A stretch of 64,000 bases of DNA from Pseudomonas sp. MUP55 (GCF_034043515.1 NZ_CP138214.1:1054001-1118000), one strand, 5' to 3'. Positions 40,552 to 49,305 are shown, counted from the stretch's first letter. Notes: generated from the sequence alone by a model not told the origin. Numbers and translations: made by a program.

Positions 40552-41136
40552 ATGTTGCAACGCCTGTTGTTCGGTTTGATCACTGTGACCAGTTTGGCTT
40601 TGGTTGGCTGCGCCAACAGCCCGCAACAACTCAGCCCGCAACCCAAAGTCACGGCGCAACTGGCCCCGGTCGGTCATGGCCAGCCTGTGTCGGTGCGTGT
40701 GGTGGACGGCCGTCCGTCGCCTACCCTCGGTTCGCGTGGCGGCCTGTACCCGGAGACCGCGCTGATTTCGGTGACTGGCCAGGACGTGCTGCCCAAGCTG
40801 CAGGCCCAGGCTGAAGCCGCGGTGCGCTTGCTGGGCTTCACCCCCACCAACTCGCCAGGTGCGCCGCAATTGACCGTGACCCTGGCTGAACTGAAATACC
40901 AGTCGCCCAAGGAAGGCCTGTATGTGACCGAGGCGTCCATCGGCGCGACGTTCAAGTCCGACGTCAGCGCCGGTACCCGTCGCTACAGCGGCCGCTATGC
41001 GGCCTCCCTGAACCAGCGCTTCGGCATGTCGCCGAACCAGGAAACCAACACCAAGCTGGTCAGCGACGTGCTCAGCGATGCATTGACCCGTCTGTTCAAG
41101 GACCCAAGCATCGGCCAGTTGCTCAGCTCGCAATAA
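40552..41136 (+). CDS. YajG family outer-membrane lipoprotein
   Basis: The 194-residue precursor starts MLQRLLFGLITVTSLALVGC, a signal peptide ending in an LVGC lipobox with Cys near residue 20. The mature part is a single soluble domain of the YajG type. ATG 40552 lies eight bases after GGAG (40540-40543); an ATG two codons earlier is too close. YajG proteins are uncharacterised lipoproteins, often found near peptidoglycan-recycling genes in enterobacteria. It ends at a strong terminator. Confidence 0.88.
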   Translation: MLQRLLFGLITVTSLALVGCANSPQQLSPQPKVTAQLAPVGHGQPVSVRVVDGRPSPTLGSRGGLYPETALISVTGQDVLPKLQAQAEAAVRLLGFTPTNSPGAPQLTVTLAELKYQSPKEGLYVTEASIGATFKSDVSAGTRRYSGRYAASLNQRFGMSPNQETNTKLVSDVLSDALTRLFKDPSIGQLLSSQ

Positions 41137-41143
41137 GCTGTTC

Positions 41144-41179
41144 AAAAAAACCGGGCTCAGTGATGAGCCCGGTTTTTTT
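41144..41179. terminator. Bidirectional terminator after the YajG-like gene
   Basis: AAAAACCGGGCTCA (41146-41159) pairs exactly with TGAGCCCGGTTTTT (41164-41177), flanked by A-runs and T-runs on the two sides. It separates the lipoprotein gene from a converging small gene. Confidence 0.95.
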
Positions 41180-41192
41180 ATGCCTGCGATTT

Positions 41193-41402
41193 TCACGCCG
41201 CTGTGTCGACATAAAAATCCAGCATGCTCACGCCAGTGAATAGATCCAGTTCCGGCAGGTCGGCGTGCGGCTGTCCGGCGAGGGCGCAATACACCAGCCA
41301 ATGGCGGTCCTGGACGTTGAACGCGAGGCTGCCGATCAATGCCTCCTGCTCGTCGCTCTGGGCGATCAGATACAGCCGATCCTGGTTCTGCGCATGCAAC
41401 AT
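41193..41402 (-). CDS. Small conserved hypothetical protein (69 aa)
   Basis: The frame begins MLHAQNQDRLYLIAQSDEQE after a strong GAGGAG ribosome-binding site (7-base spacing), which supports it as a real gene despite its size. The protein is soluble and acidic, with no motif I recognise. It converges on the YajG-like gene and diverges from the small membrane protein at 41585. Confidence 0.65.
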   Translation of the reverse strand: MLHAQNQDRLYLIAQSDEQEALIGSLAFNVQDRHWLVYCALAGQPHADLPELDLFTGVSMLDFYVDTAA

Positions 41403-41584
41403 GACAAGCTCCTCAAGCGTCGAAGGGCAACAGAGTGGCTTGTTAAGGTGACGTTCAGGTGACGCTGTAAATTACTGGATACATTAGCCGTCAACGGGGA
41501 GGGAGCATTAAAGGCGCAGGAAGCCACTATCGTTCAGCTTTGTATCTGAATCGATACCCGAATACTGTTCCGCCGAGGTTTGCG

Positions 41585-41842
41585 ATGGCGTGGCCCGCAC
41601 TGCTCATCAATGCTGTTGCCCTACTGACTGCCTGCTCGGGCGCCGTAGTGCTGTTCATCACCCGCCTGCGTGCGCAACGTGCGATGGCCGATCTGGCCGT
41701 GCGCAGCGAGGAACGGGCCATTGACCAGCCGATGCTGTTTCTGGATACGCGCACCGAACGGGCGTATCGCCAGGCTTACCGCGTCGGGTTCGCCGGCCTG
41801 GGGCTGGCGCTGGTTCTATCCTGGCTCAGCACCCACCTTTAA
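41585..41842 (+). CDS. Small two-helix membrane protein
   Basis: The 85-residue protein has hydrophobic helices at about residues 3-22 (WPALLINAVALLTACSGAVV) and 64-80 (FAGLGLALVLSWLS), separated by a charged helical stretch. ATG 41585 follows GAGG at a 7-base spacing; the open frame continues upstream to 41540 without a ribosome-binding site. Function unknown. A REP doublet follows 17 bp after the stop. Confidence 0.7.
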   Translation: MAWPALLINAVALLTACSGAVVLFITRLRAQRAMADLAVRSEERAIDQPMLFLDTRTERAYRQAYRVGFAGLGLALVLSWLSTHL

Positions 41843-41858
41843 AGAACACCGGAGCAAA

Positions 41859-41949
41859 ATGTGGGAGGGGCTTGCCCCCGATGACGGTGTTCCAGTCAAC
41901 ATATCCACTGGCTGACCCACCGCTATCGGGGCAAGCCCCCTCCCACATT
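41859..41949. repeat. REP doublet (GTGGGAGGGGC family)
   Basis: TGTGGGAGGGGCTTGCCCCC faces GGGGCAAGCCCCCTCCCACA across about 45 bp. It sits between two converging genes, 15 bp from the acyltransferase stop codon. Confidence 0.9.
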
Positions 41950-41964
41950 GTTTGGCCGGTGTTT

Positions 41965-43131
41965 TTACAACGCAATTCCGGCCTTGACCCGATACTGATT
42001 ACGCACCGGCGTCGCATATTGCACCACCAGGTACGGACGGTGCTCGGACGGGCACTCGTTCAAGCGCCGCTCCCACTCCGCCTTGGCCTTGGCCAGCTCA
42101 TCGGCCGGGAATAGGTCCGCAGCCTTGGGCACTTCAAGTTGCGGGTCGGCGTCGTTCCACTGGGCATACGCCAGGTAGTGCACCGGAAACAAGCGATAAC
42201 CGCCCAGGATCTGCCGGTCCATTTCGGCCGCCAGCAGCTTGGTGTCTTCGAAGCGCTCGGTAATCGGCGGCGCGAAGTTCACGTGCACCCGGCCTTTGTA
42301 ACCGGTGATGCCCAGCGCAATGCTTACGTCATCCTCGCCCGGTGCCTTGCTGTAGGTGCCGGTGGTGGCGCGGATGTACAACTCCCGGGCCTTGGCGGCG
42401 TCGCACGGGTCATACTCATAGCTGATCGACACCGGCGTCAGGTTCAACGACTGGATGACTTCGGCGAACGGCTCGTCCTTGCGGCTGACGTGAAACATCT
42501 TGAGGATCGCCGACTCGGTGCGATCATCCCCATCCTTTGCCCGGCCTTCGGCCTGGGCGATCCAGATGGACTGGCAGTCGTTGCGGATCGAATGGTTGAT
42601 GTAGGCCGACAGCAACTGGTAGGCCGCCATCTTTTCCTTTCGCCCGGTGATCGAGCGGTGCACGATGAAGCTCTTGTTCAGGCGCATCAGGTCGCTGACA
42701 AACGGCTTTTGCAGCAGGTTGTCACCGATGGCGATGCGCGGCGTCGGCAGGCCGGCATGGTAGACGGCGTAGTTGACGAAGGCCGGGTCCATCACGATGT
42801 CGCGGTGGTTGGCCAGAAACAGGTAGGCGCTGCCGGACTTCAGTTGCTCGACGCCGGTATAGGTCACGCCGTCAGTCGCGCGGTCGATGGTATGGTCGAC
42901 GTAGTACTCGACTTTATCCTGCAGCGTCGCCACGGTGGTGACGCCGGCGAATTCACGGCGCAGCTTGCGTGCGATCATCGGCTTGAGGAGCCAGCCCAGC
43001 GTGCCGGCAAAACGCGGGAAGCGGAAGTGGGTCAGGATGTCCAGAAAGGCCTTGTCACTGAACAGCCGGTCCAGCACTGCCGGGACTTCGCTGTCATTGT
43101 AAGGTCGGATGGTATCGAATTCGCCCATCAT
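41965..43131 (-). CDS. 1-acyl-sn-glycerol-3-phosphate acyltransferase family protein
   Basis: The 388-residue protein has the acyltransferase box NHRDIVMDP (H-x4-D, near residue 108) and downstream blocks such as FIVHRSITGRKEK and YKGRVHVNFAPPI. It lacks clear transmembrane helices. Members of this superfamily acylate glycerol phosphate or lysophosphatidate; the precise acceptor here is unknown, and the length exceeds a typical PlsC (about 250). Two adjacent ATG codons (43131, 43128) are equally possible starts. Confidence 0.82.
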   Translation of the reverse strand: MMGEFDTIRPYNDSEVPAVLDRLFSDKAFLDILTHFRFPRFAGTLGWLLKPMIARKLRREFAGVTTVATLQDKVEYYVDHTIDRATDGVTYTGVEQLKSGSAYLFLANHRDIVMDPAFVNYAVYHAGLPTPRIAIGDNLLQKPFVSDLMRLNKSFIVHRSITGRKEKMAAYQLLSAYINHSIRNDCQSIWIAQAEGRAKDGDDRTESAILKMFHVSRKDEPFAEVIQSLNLTPVSISYEYDPCDAAKARELYIRATTGTYSKAPGEDDVSIALGITGYKGRVHVNFAPPITERFEDTKLLAAEMDRQILGGYRLFPVHYLAYAQWNDADPQLEVPKAADLFPADELAKAKAEWERRLNECPSEHRPYLVVQYATPVRNQYRVKAGIAL

Positions 43132-43260
43132 GCTCTCTTGTTAGAAACGGCTAGGGTAAGTAAAGGAAATACCAGGGTGCGGTCCAGGTAATTGGCCTGG
43201 CCGGAAATAGCCCTGTAAATAGACCGGCGATTATACGCACAAGTCACTCGGGAGACTGCG

Positions 43261-43443
43261 ATGCTGGAATCTGCGCTGTACGATTGTCCTTATTGTGGTG
43301 AAGCGGTTGAGACGACGGTGGATTTGTCCGGCGGTGATCAGGTTTATATAGAAGACTGCCAGGTGTGCTGCAAACCGATCACTTTCAGTCTGCAGGTCGA
43401 TGGTGACGAGTGGATGCTCGAAACCCGCAGCGAGAACGAATAA
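43261..43443 (+). CDS. CPXCG motif-containing cysteine-rich protein
   Basis: The 60-residue protein has CPYCG (residues 9-13) and a second pair, CQVCC, about 25 residues on, enough for one zinc ribbon. This matches the small CPXCG protein family of unknown function. It follows a GGGAGA ribosome-binding site and precedes the DUF2007 gene by 15 bp, so the two are probably co-transcribed. Confidence 0.88.
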   Translation: MLESALYDCPYCGEAVETTVDLSGGDQVYIEDCQVCCKPITFSLQVDGDEWMLETRSENE

Positions 43444-43458
43444 ACAACGGGTACTTCC

Positions 43459-43719
43459 ATGCAGCGAATCTACGAACCGGAAAACCTCATGGAAGGCGAG
43501 TTGCTGCAACAGATGCTTGCCAGCGAAGGGATCGAAGCGCACCTGGTGGGGCGCCATTTGCTCGGTGGCACGGGTGAGCTGCCGATTTTCGGCTTGCTGG
43601 GGCTGGAGGTCGATAATGACCAGGCTGCCTGTGCCCGCTCGCTCATCACCGCCTATAACGACGCGCAACCCTTGCCCGGCGACGAACCCGACAGCTTCCC
43701 CGACGTATTGGTCTGTTAG
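43459..43719 (+). CDS. DUF2007 putative signal-transducing protein
   Basis: The 86-residue protein begins MQRIYEPENLMEGELLQQML and has the DUF2007 pattern of a short beta-alpha-beta fold (GIEAHLVGRHLLGGTGELP). The family is sometimes found fused to zinc ribbons; here it follows a separate zinc-ribbon gene, suggesting the two proteins work together. Function unknown. Confidence 0.85.
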   Translation: MQRIYEPENLMEGELLQQMLASEGIEAHLVGRHLLGGTGELPIFGLLGLEVDNDQAACARSLITAYNDAQPLPGDEPDSFPDVLVC

Positions 43720-43756
43720 GCTGTCGGTCGGTTTACCCCAAGAGTCGTGTTGCCCC

Positions 43757-44377
43757 ATGTGTGGACGTTATGCCCTGTTTCGCTGGAACCCCGCGTTTGC
43801 TGCCCTGCCGGGTTTTCCGGCCGACCAGAAAGCCCAGTGGAATATTTCCCCGAATGATTCGGTGCTGATCCAGCGCACCACCGATGGCCAACTGACCCTG
43901 GCGCGCGCACGTTGGGGTCTGACGCCGCCCTGGCTCACCGACCTGTCCCGTACACCGGCCCATGCCCGCGCCGAAACCCTGGCCGAGCAACCGATGTTTC
44001 GCGAAGCATTCCGCCAGCGCCGGTGCCTGCTGCCGGCCAACGGCTTTTACGAATGGCGCGGCACCCAGCGCAAACGCCCGTACTGGCTGACGCCGGGAGA
44101 GGGCTCCACGTTGTTTTTCGCGGCGATCTGGGAAGCGTATCCGGTGCAGGAACAGGTGTGGTTGAGTACCGCTGTGGTCACCCAGGCTGCGCAGGCTCAG
44201 CGTCGACCGTTGATCCTGGATGAGGCAGGGCAAGCCGCTTGGCTCAATCCCGAAACGCCGCTGCCGGTACTGCAAAGCCTTCTGGCCAGTGAGCCCACCG
44301 CGTTGCGCGAGCGGGTGCTGGCCAACATGGTCAACGATCCCAAGCTCAATGGGCCGGAGTGCCTCACCCCGGCTTGA
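43757..44377 (+). CDS. SOS response-associated peptidase (SRAP, YedK/HMCES family)
   Basis: SRAP proteins crosslink covalently to abasic sites in single-stranded DNA and so protect them. The 206-residue protein starts MCGRYALF, so Cys2 becomes the crosslinking N-terminal residue after Met removal. Other active-site features are visible: NISPNDSVLI, ANGFYEW with Glu (near 95), and a histidine-poor C-terminal part. Note that the family's catalytic His near the end, usually in an H-x-R-M-P context, is not evident: the segment reads QAQRRPLILDEAGQAAWL. The start is fixed by the family N-terminus. Confidence 0.88.
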   Translation: MCGRYALFRWNPAFAALPGFPADQKAQWNISPNDSVLIQRTTDGQLTLARARWGLTPPWLTDLSRTPAHARAETLAEQPMFREAFRQRRCLLPANGFYEWRGTQRKRPYWLTPGEGSTLFFAAIWEAYPVQEQVWLSTAVVTQAAQAQRRPLILDEAGQAAWLNPETPLPVLQSLLASEPTALRERVLANMVNDPKLNGPECLTPA

Positions 44378-44488
44378 GCCGGAGGGTTGTGAGATGCGTC
44401 CGAAATTAAGCACTTAAACCTCTGATGTATCTGGCGCTGATACAAATGTGCGCCTACGATACGCGCCATGTTTTCAGGGAGAGTGTTC

Positions 44489-45310
44489 ATGATTAAGAAG
44501 TCATTGGCGGTAAGCGGGTTGGTCGCAGCGATGCTGCTGGCCGGGTGTCAGTCGGTCAACACCACCAGCGGCGGCGCGGTTGGGGTTGAGCGCAAGCAGT
44601 ACATGTTCAGCATGCTGTCGAGCCAGGAAGTCGACCAGATGTACGCCCAGTCCTACCAGCAGACCCTGGGCGAAGCCAGTGGCAAAGGCCTGGTGGATAA
44701 AACCAGCGCCAACGCCAAGCGCGTGCAGGCCATCGCCAAGCGCCTGATTGCCCAGGCGCCCACCTTCCGCCCGGATGCGGCGCAATGGCAGTGGGAAGTG
44801 AACCTGATCAAGAGCGATGAGATGAACGCCAACTGCGGGCCGGGCGGCAAGATCCTTGTGTACAGCGCATTGATCGACAACCTCAAGCTCACCGATGACG
44901 AACTGGCTGCGGTAATGGGCCATGAAATCGCCCACGCCTTGCGTGAACACGGCCGCGAAGCCATGTCCAAGGCCTACGGCATCGAAATGGCCAAGCAGGG
45001 CGCCGGTGCGTTGTTCGGCCTGGGCCAGGACAGCCTGGCATTGGCCGATACCGTGGCCAACTACGGCATGACCTTGCCCAACAGCCGCAGCAATGAGAAC
45101 GAAGCCGACCTGATCGGCCTGGAGCTGGCCGCCCGCGCCGGTTACAACCCGAATGCGGCGATCACGCTGTGGAACAAGATGGCCAAGGCCTCGGAAGGCG
45201 CGCCGCCGGAGTTCATGAGCACCCACCCGGCTTCGGACAGCCGTATCGCCTCGTTGCAGGCGGCAATTCCGAAGGTGATGCCGCTCTACCAGCAGGCCAA
45301 AAAATCCTGA
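44489..45310 (+). CDS. M48 family lipoprotein metalloprotease
   Basis: The 273-residue precursor begins MIKKSLAVSGLVAAMLLAGC, a lipoprotein signal with LAGC lipobox (Cys near residue 20). The zinc motif is in MGHEIAHALREH (HExxH, near 135), with the third-ligand region NENEADLIGLEL (near 200). This matches BepA/LoiP-like periplasmic proteases that act on outer-membrane proteins. A REP doublet lies 19 bp after the stop. Confidence 0.92.
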   Translation: MIKKSLAVSGLVAAMLLAGCQSVNTTSGGAVGVERKQYMFSMLSSQEVDQMYAQSYQQTLGEASGKGLVDKTSANAKRVQAIAKRLIAQAPTFRPDAAQWQWEVNLIKSDEMNANCGPGGKILVYSALIDNLKLTDDELAAVMGHEIAHALREHGREAMSKAYGIEMAKQGAGALFGLGQDSLALADTVANYGMTLPNSRSNENEADLIGLELAARAGYNPNAAITLWNKMAKASEGAPPEFMSTHPASDSRIASLQAAIPKVMPLYQQAKKS

Positions 45311-45328
45311 AGCCTGACTGAGATCAAA

Positions 45329-45420
45329 ATGTGGGAGGGGGCTTGCCCCCGATAGCGGCGTGTCAGTCAGCAGATGTACTGACTGAGACACCGCTATCGG
45401 GAGCAAGCCCCCTCTCACAT
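45329..45420. repeat. REP doublet (GTGGGAGGGGGC family)
   Basis: TGTGGGAGGGGGCTTGCCCC faces GGGAGCAAGCCCCCTCTCAC, with one substitution in the right arm. It lies between converging genes and ends three bases before the stop codon of the Mn exporter gene. Confidence 0.9.
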
Positions 45421-45423
45421 GGA

Positions 45424-46008
45424 TTAGATCCAGCCACTGCTTTGCATGGCTTTGTAAACCGCCACGATTGCCAGCACGAAAAACGCCGTAGCCGCCAATC
45501 GGCGAATCAACGTCAGCGGCAGTTTCTCCGCCGCAAAATTCCCCGCCAGCACCACCGGCACGTTGGCAATCAACATGCCCAGGGTCGTGCCGATGATCAC
45601 CAGCCACAATTCCGGATACTGAGCCGCCAGCATCACCGTGGCGATCTGGGTCTTGTCACCGATTTCTGCGATAAAAAACGCGATCAACGTGGTCAGGAAT
45701 GGCCCGAACTTGCGCGTGGTGCTGGCTTCGTCATCGTCGAGTTTGTCCGGCACCAGGGTCCAGAGCGCCGTGGCACAGAAGCTTGCCGCTAGAATCCAGT
45801 GCAGCACCGCATCGGAGAAGAAGCTCCCGAACCAGGCCCCCACAGCACCGGCCGCCGCATGGTTGGCCAGGGTCGCGGCGACGATGCCGGCGATGATGGG
45901 CCAGGGCTTGCGAAAGCGAGCAGCGAGAATAAGCGCGAGCAGTTGCGTCTTGTCGCCGATTTCGGCCAGGGCAACGATTGCGGTAGGAACGAGCAGTGAA
46001 TCCAGCAT
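45424..46008 (-). CDS. mneA: TMEM165/GDT1 (UPF0016) family manganese exporter
   Basis: The 194-residue protein has six hydrophobic helices and the two diagnostic repeats ALAEIGDKTQLLALILA (near residue 13) and FIAEIGDKTQIATVMLA (near 110), the E-x-G-D-[KR]-[TS] motifs that coordinate the cation. Bacterial members (MneA) export Mn2+. ATG 46008 gives MLDSLLVPTAIVALAEIG. The 5' leader carries a yybP-ykoY Mn2+ riboswitch, which supports the substrate. The gene symbol follows the Vibrio protein by analogy. Confidence 0.9.
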   Translation of the reverse strand: MLDSLLVPTAIVALAEIGDKTQLLALILAARFRKPWPIIAGIVAATLANHAAAGAVGAWFGSFFSDAVLHWILAASFCATALWTLVPDKLDDDEASTTRKFGPFLTTLIAFFIAEIGDKTQIATVMLAAQYPELWLVIIGTTLGMLIANVPVVLAGNFAAEKLPLTLIRRLAATAFFVLAIVAVYKAMQSSGWI

Positions 46009-46022
46009 CAGGTAGGTTTCCA

Positions 46023-46087
46023 GGGGCGGGTCGACACGGCTATGACACGTACAGCCTTCCCGCCCCGGGTAAGGTGTGCGTGTCATA
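46023..46087 (-). promoter_or_regulatory. Probable expression platform of the Mn riboswitch
   Basis: Two pairings in the leader RNA exclude each other. Bases 46041-46053 pair with 46075-46087 (12/13), and CCCGCCCC at 46059-46066 pairs with GGGGCGGG at 46023-46030 (8/8). The second helix ends about 14 bases from the start codon, close to the ribosome-binding region. There is no U-tract, so control of translation is more likely than termination. Confidence 0.55.
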
Positions 46088-46118
46088 GGTCTTGTCAAAC
46101 CCCGGTCCGTCTGTGCGG

Positions 46119-46214
46119 ACTCCTGGGTCGCATACGCCATGGTCTGCTGACCAAGTATGTTGACGTATGCCGGATGAGCGTGGGGCTCAAAGGAGACTAC
46201 TCCCCTAGGACGGA
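46119..46214 (-). ncRNA. yybP-ykoY manganese riboswitch
   Basis: Read on the minus strand, the leader has the conserved 5' block CTAGGGGAGTAG (46200-46211) and the second conserved loop CATACGTCAACATACTTGG (46152-46170). The matching arm GCGTATGCGACCCAGGA lies at about 46121-46137. These are the core elements of the yybP-ykoY class that senses Mn2+. It lies about 110 bases before the UPF0016 Mn exporter gene. High Mn2+ should turn the exporter on. Confidence 0.9.
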
Positions 46215-46268
46215 GCGGATTCTGCCTAGGCAAAACCCATTCGGCAAGCGTTCTTTTTCAAGCGCCTG

Positions 46269-47267
46269 TCAGGGACGCTTGGCCCGGTAAATGCGGAAGC
46301 CGTTGCCTTCGGCCTTGACCGCGCAGATGCCCAGATGCTCTTCGATCAGCGGCTGATACTTCAGGAAGCTGTTGGCGACCAGGCGCAGTTCGCCGCCTTT
46401 TGCCAGATGTTTACCTGCTTTTCGCAGCAGGTTTTCCGTGGCGAAGTAGTCGGTGTGCACACCGACATGGAACGGCGGGTTGCTCAGGATCGCGTTCAAA
46501 CCCATTGGCGCGGCGTCGATGCCGTCACCGGTCAACACCTCGGCTTCCAGGCCATTGGCAGACAGGGTCAGGCGGCTGCTGGCAGCGGCGAAGGCGTCCA
46601 CGTCCAGCATCGTGACGGTGTTATGCGGGTAGCGACGTTTCACCGCGGCGCCCAAAACGCCGGCGCCGCAGCCGAAGTCGAGCAAATGCCCGCTGGGCAG
46701 CTTGTCCAGATGCTCCAGCAACAGCTCGGTGCCACGGTCCAGGCGGCCGTGACTGAACACGCCCGGCAGGCTCACCACCTTGAGCGGCCCGTCCGCCAGC
46801 GGTACTTCGAAGGTCTGCGCCAGGCTTTGCAGTTCGTGCGCTTGCGGCGCGTTCGCCACAGTGACCTGCCAGAGCTGACAATGCCGCGCGTTATCCAGCT
46901 TGCGCGGTTTGCCCAAGGGGATCATCTGCTTGGCGGCGCTTTCGATGCCGGCTTTTTTCTCGCCCACCAGGAACAGCTCGGCGCCGGGCAGGCGTGCGGC
47001 CACGGCGTTGAGCAGGTAGTCGGTGAGGTCTTTGGATTTGGGCAGGAAAATCACCGCCGCATCAAACCCGCGCTCGGGCACATTCACACCGAACTGGCTG
47101 CGCTCGGGAAAACGCGCCTCAAGCGCCGCCTGGTCACCGGCATGCCAGCACCAGCCACGGGCGTTGGGCAGGCGCCCGAGCAGATCGTCGGCAGGCAGGC
47201 CGACCAGCAACAGGTTGCCTTGAAAAAGTTCGGCCTGGCGAAGCAGTACTTCACTGCGCGGATCCAT
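46269..47267 (-). CDS. rsmC: 16S rRNA (guanine(1207)-N2)-methyltransferase RsmC
   Basis: RsmC methylates G1207 of 16S rRNA in the 30S subunit. The 332-residue protein begins [18 protein letters not shown], similar to the RsmC N-terminal pseudo-methyltransferase domain. Its C-terminal half holds the SAM site [15 protein letters not shown] (near residue 200) and the catalytic NPPF motif (near 267). RlmG is a paralogue of similar size; the SEVLLRQ opening favours RsmC. ATG 47267 is used; the frame extends upstream without similarity. Confidence 0.9.
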   Translation of the reverse strand: MDPRSEVLLRQAELFQGNLLLVGLPADDLLGRLPNARGWCWHAGDQAALEARFPERSQFGVNVPERGFDAAVIFLPKSKDLTDYLLNAVAARLPGAELFLVGEKKAGIESAAKQMIPLGKPRKLDNARHCQLWQVTVANAPQAHELQSLAQTFEVPLADGPLKVVSLPGVFSHGRLDRGTELLLEHLDKLPSGHLLDFGCGAGVLGAAVKRRYPHNTVTMLDVDAFAAASSRLTLSANGLEAEVLTGDGIDAAPMGLNAILSNPPFHVGVHTDYFATENLLRKAGKHLAKGGELRLVANSFLKYQPLIEEHLGICAVKAEGNGFRIYRAKRP

Positions 47268-47298
47268 GGTCTGCTCCTTGAAAAAGGGACGCAGTTTA

Positions 47299-48261
47299 TC
47301 AACTGACGACGCGCAGCGGGGCGCCGTTGAAAAAGCCCAGCGCGTTTTCACTCAATTGCCCGACGATCCGTTGCCGCGCCTCACGGCTGCCCCAGGCATT
47401 ATGGGGAGTGACGATCAACCGAGGGATATCAGCGGCCAGCAGCGGGTTGCCGTTGACCGGAGGCTCCACACTCAACACATCGGTGGCCGCTCCGCCCAGG
47501 TGCCCACTGCGCAGCGCATCGGCCAGGGCCTGTTCGTTGATCAAACCACCGCGTGCGGTGTTGACGATAAGCGCGCCGGGCTTGAGCAATCCCAGCTCGC
47601 GCGCACTGATAAAGTCGCGAGTGTGCTCGTTGAGCGGGCAATGCAAGGTCAGCGCATCGACCTGCGCCAGCAGTTCATCCAATGGCACGCGGTCGGCGCG
47701 GGCAGGGCGGCCGGGTATGGCGCCGAGCAACACGCGCATGCCGAACGCTTCGGCCAGGCGTGCCACGGCGCCGCCCAGCTCGCCATGCCCGAGCAGGCCG
47801 AGGGTTTTGCCTTCCAGCTCGACAATTGGGTAGTCCAGCAGGCAGAACTGCTTGGCCTGCTGCCATTTGCCTTGGGCCACATCCCGTTGATAGTCCTTCA
47901 GGCGTGTGGCGAGGTTGAGCAACAGCATGATGGTGTGCTGGGCCACCGACGGCGTGCCGTAGCCCTGGCAGTTGCTCACCGTGATGCCGTGGGCGCGGGC
48001 GGCCTCAAGGTCGATGTTGTTGGTGCCGGTGGCTGAGACCAGGATCAGCTTGAGCTCAGGGCAAGCCGCCAGGGTCTGGGCGTTAAGCGGGATTTTGTTG
48101 CTGATGGCCACCTGAGCGCCCTGCAAGCGTTCGAGCACATTCTGCGGCGTGGTCTGCTCGAACAACTGCAACTCACTGAAGCAGGCGCGCAACTCGCGAA
48201 GGTCGAGATCGCCAAGGTCCAGGGAGGGGTGATCGAGGAAGACGGCGCGGCGATTGTTCAT
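47299..48261 (-). CDS. hprA: D-2-hydroxyacid dehydrogenase (glycerate dehydrogenase-like, HprA)
   Basis: The 320-residue protein has the NAD-binding motif [17 protein letters not shown] (near residue 150), catalytic Arg in [14 protein letters not shown] (near 235) and the Glu/His pair ending in PHNAWGS (near 285). It fits HprA-type enzymes that reduce hydroxypyruvate or glyoxylate. From memory the rsmC-hprA neighbourhood also occurs in P. aeruginosa. ATG 48261 is preferred over an upstream TTG. Confidence 0.88.
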   Translation of the reverse strand: MNNRRAVFLDHPSLDLGDLDLRELRACFSELQLFEQTTPQNVLERLQGAQVAISNKIPLNAQTLAACPELKLILVSATGTNNIDLEAARAHGITVSNCQGYGTPSVAQHTIMLLLNLATRLKDYQRDVAQGKWQQAKQFCLLDYPIVELEGKTLGLLGHGELGGAVARLAEAFGMRVLLGAIPGRPARADRVPLDELLAQVDALTLHCPLNEHTRDFISARELGLLKPGALIVNTARGGLINEQALADALRSGHLGGAATDVLSVEPPVNGNPLLAADIPRLIVTPHNAWGSREARQRIVGQLSENALGFFNGAPLRVVS

Positions 48262-48348
48262 GATCAACTGTACCTTTTGCGACGAGGTTCGAAGGCGTAA
48301 TCTGCTGAGCCTATCAGATGAAATAATCAGTTACTTAATGGAGTGAGC

Positions 48349-48981
48349 ATGTACGTCGCCGAGTTTTTGACCGTAGCCTTGATTCACTTGTTGGCGGTGG
48401 CCAGCCCCGGGCCAGACTTTGCCGTGGTGGTCCGTGAAAGCGTGACCCATGGCCGTCGCGCCGGTACCTGGACGGCGCTGGGCGTCGGTTCGGCGATTTT
48501 TCTGCACGTTGGATACTCGTTGCTGGGCATCGGTTTGATCGTGTCCCAGTCCATCGTGCTGTTCAATGCGCTGAAATGGGCGGCAGCGGCCTACCTGCTG
48601 TATATCGGCTTCAAGGCGCTGCGCGCGCAACCGGCCAAGCCTGCCGCCGAAGGCGACTTGCATCGCGAGGCGGGCGAGCGCACCCCTCGCGGCGCGTTCA
48701 CGGCGGGCTTCGTGACCAACGGCTTGAACCCCAAGGCCACGCTGTTTTTCCTGTCGCTGTTCACGGTGGTCATCAACCCGCACACGCCGTTGGCGGTGCA
48801 GGCCGGTTATGGCGTGTACCTGGCGGTGGCGACGGCGCTGTGGTTTTGCCTGGTGGCGATGCTGTTCAGCCAGCAGCGCGTGCGCGCCGGCTTTGCGAAG
48901 ATGGGGCACTGGTTTGATCGCACCATGGGTGCGGTGCTGATTGCGATCGGGGTGAAGCTGGCGTTTACCAGCATGAAGTAG
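48349..48981 (+). CDS. LysE family amino-acid exporter
   Basis: The 210-residue protein has about six transmembrane helices and the LysE/RhtB signature ASPGPDFAVVV (near residue 17), followed by TNGLNPKATLFFLSLF (near 125). Members export amino acids or related small molecules; the substrate is not predictable. TGGAGTG precedes ATG 48349. It is divergent from hprA, and its 3' side opens into the repeat array at 49 kb. Confidence 0.88.
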   Translation: MYVAEFLTVALIHLLAVASPGPDFAVVVRESVTHGRRAGTWTALGVGSAIFLHVGYSLLGIGLIVSQSIVLFNALKWAAAAYLLYIGFKALRAQPAKPAAEGDLHREAGERTPRGAFTAGFVTNGLNPKATLFFLSLFTVVINPHTPLAVQAGYGVYLAVATALWFCLVAMLFSQQRVRAGFAKMGHWFDRTMGAVLIAIGVKLAFTSMK

Positions 48982-48994
48982 CCTGCCCGAATCC

Positions 48995-49085
48995 TGTGGG
49001 AGGGGGCTTGCCCCCGATGGCGGTGGATCAGCTGATAAATACTTGGCTGAAACACCGCCATCGGGGGCAAGCCCCCTCCCACATT
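48995..49085. repeat. REP doublet (GTGGGAGGGGGC family) after lysE
   Basis: TGTGGGAGGGGGCTTGCCCC faces GGGGCAAGCCCCCTCCCACA across about 45 bp. Its right half is the first member of the tandem composite array that follows. Confidence 0.9.
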
Positions 49086-49112
49086 TGATCTTCATGAATC
49101 CAGAATGATGTT

Positions 49113-49248
49113 GATCGTTCCCACGCTCTGCGTGGGAATGCCTCTTGGGACGCTCCGCGTTCCGCCACCGCTGCACGTTTCGGCAATTGCGCACGGGTGA
49201 CGCAGAGCGTCACGGGCTACATTCCCACGCAGGAGCGTGGGAACGATC
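49113..49248. repeat. GATCGTTCCCACGC-type element, copy 2
   Basis: The ends GATCGTTCCCACGCTCTGCG and GGAGCGTGGGAACGATC are near-perfect reverse complements. The inside holds GGGACGCTCCGCG and GACGCAGAGCGTCACGGG. It is about 136 bp and lies in unit 1 of the tandem array. Confidence 0.9.
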
Positions 49249-49305
49249 GTACACCGCCATCGGGGGCAAGCCCCCTCCCACATTTGATCTTCATGAATCT
49301 AGAAT

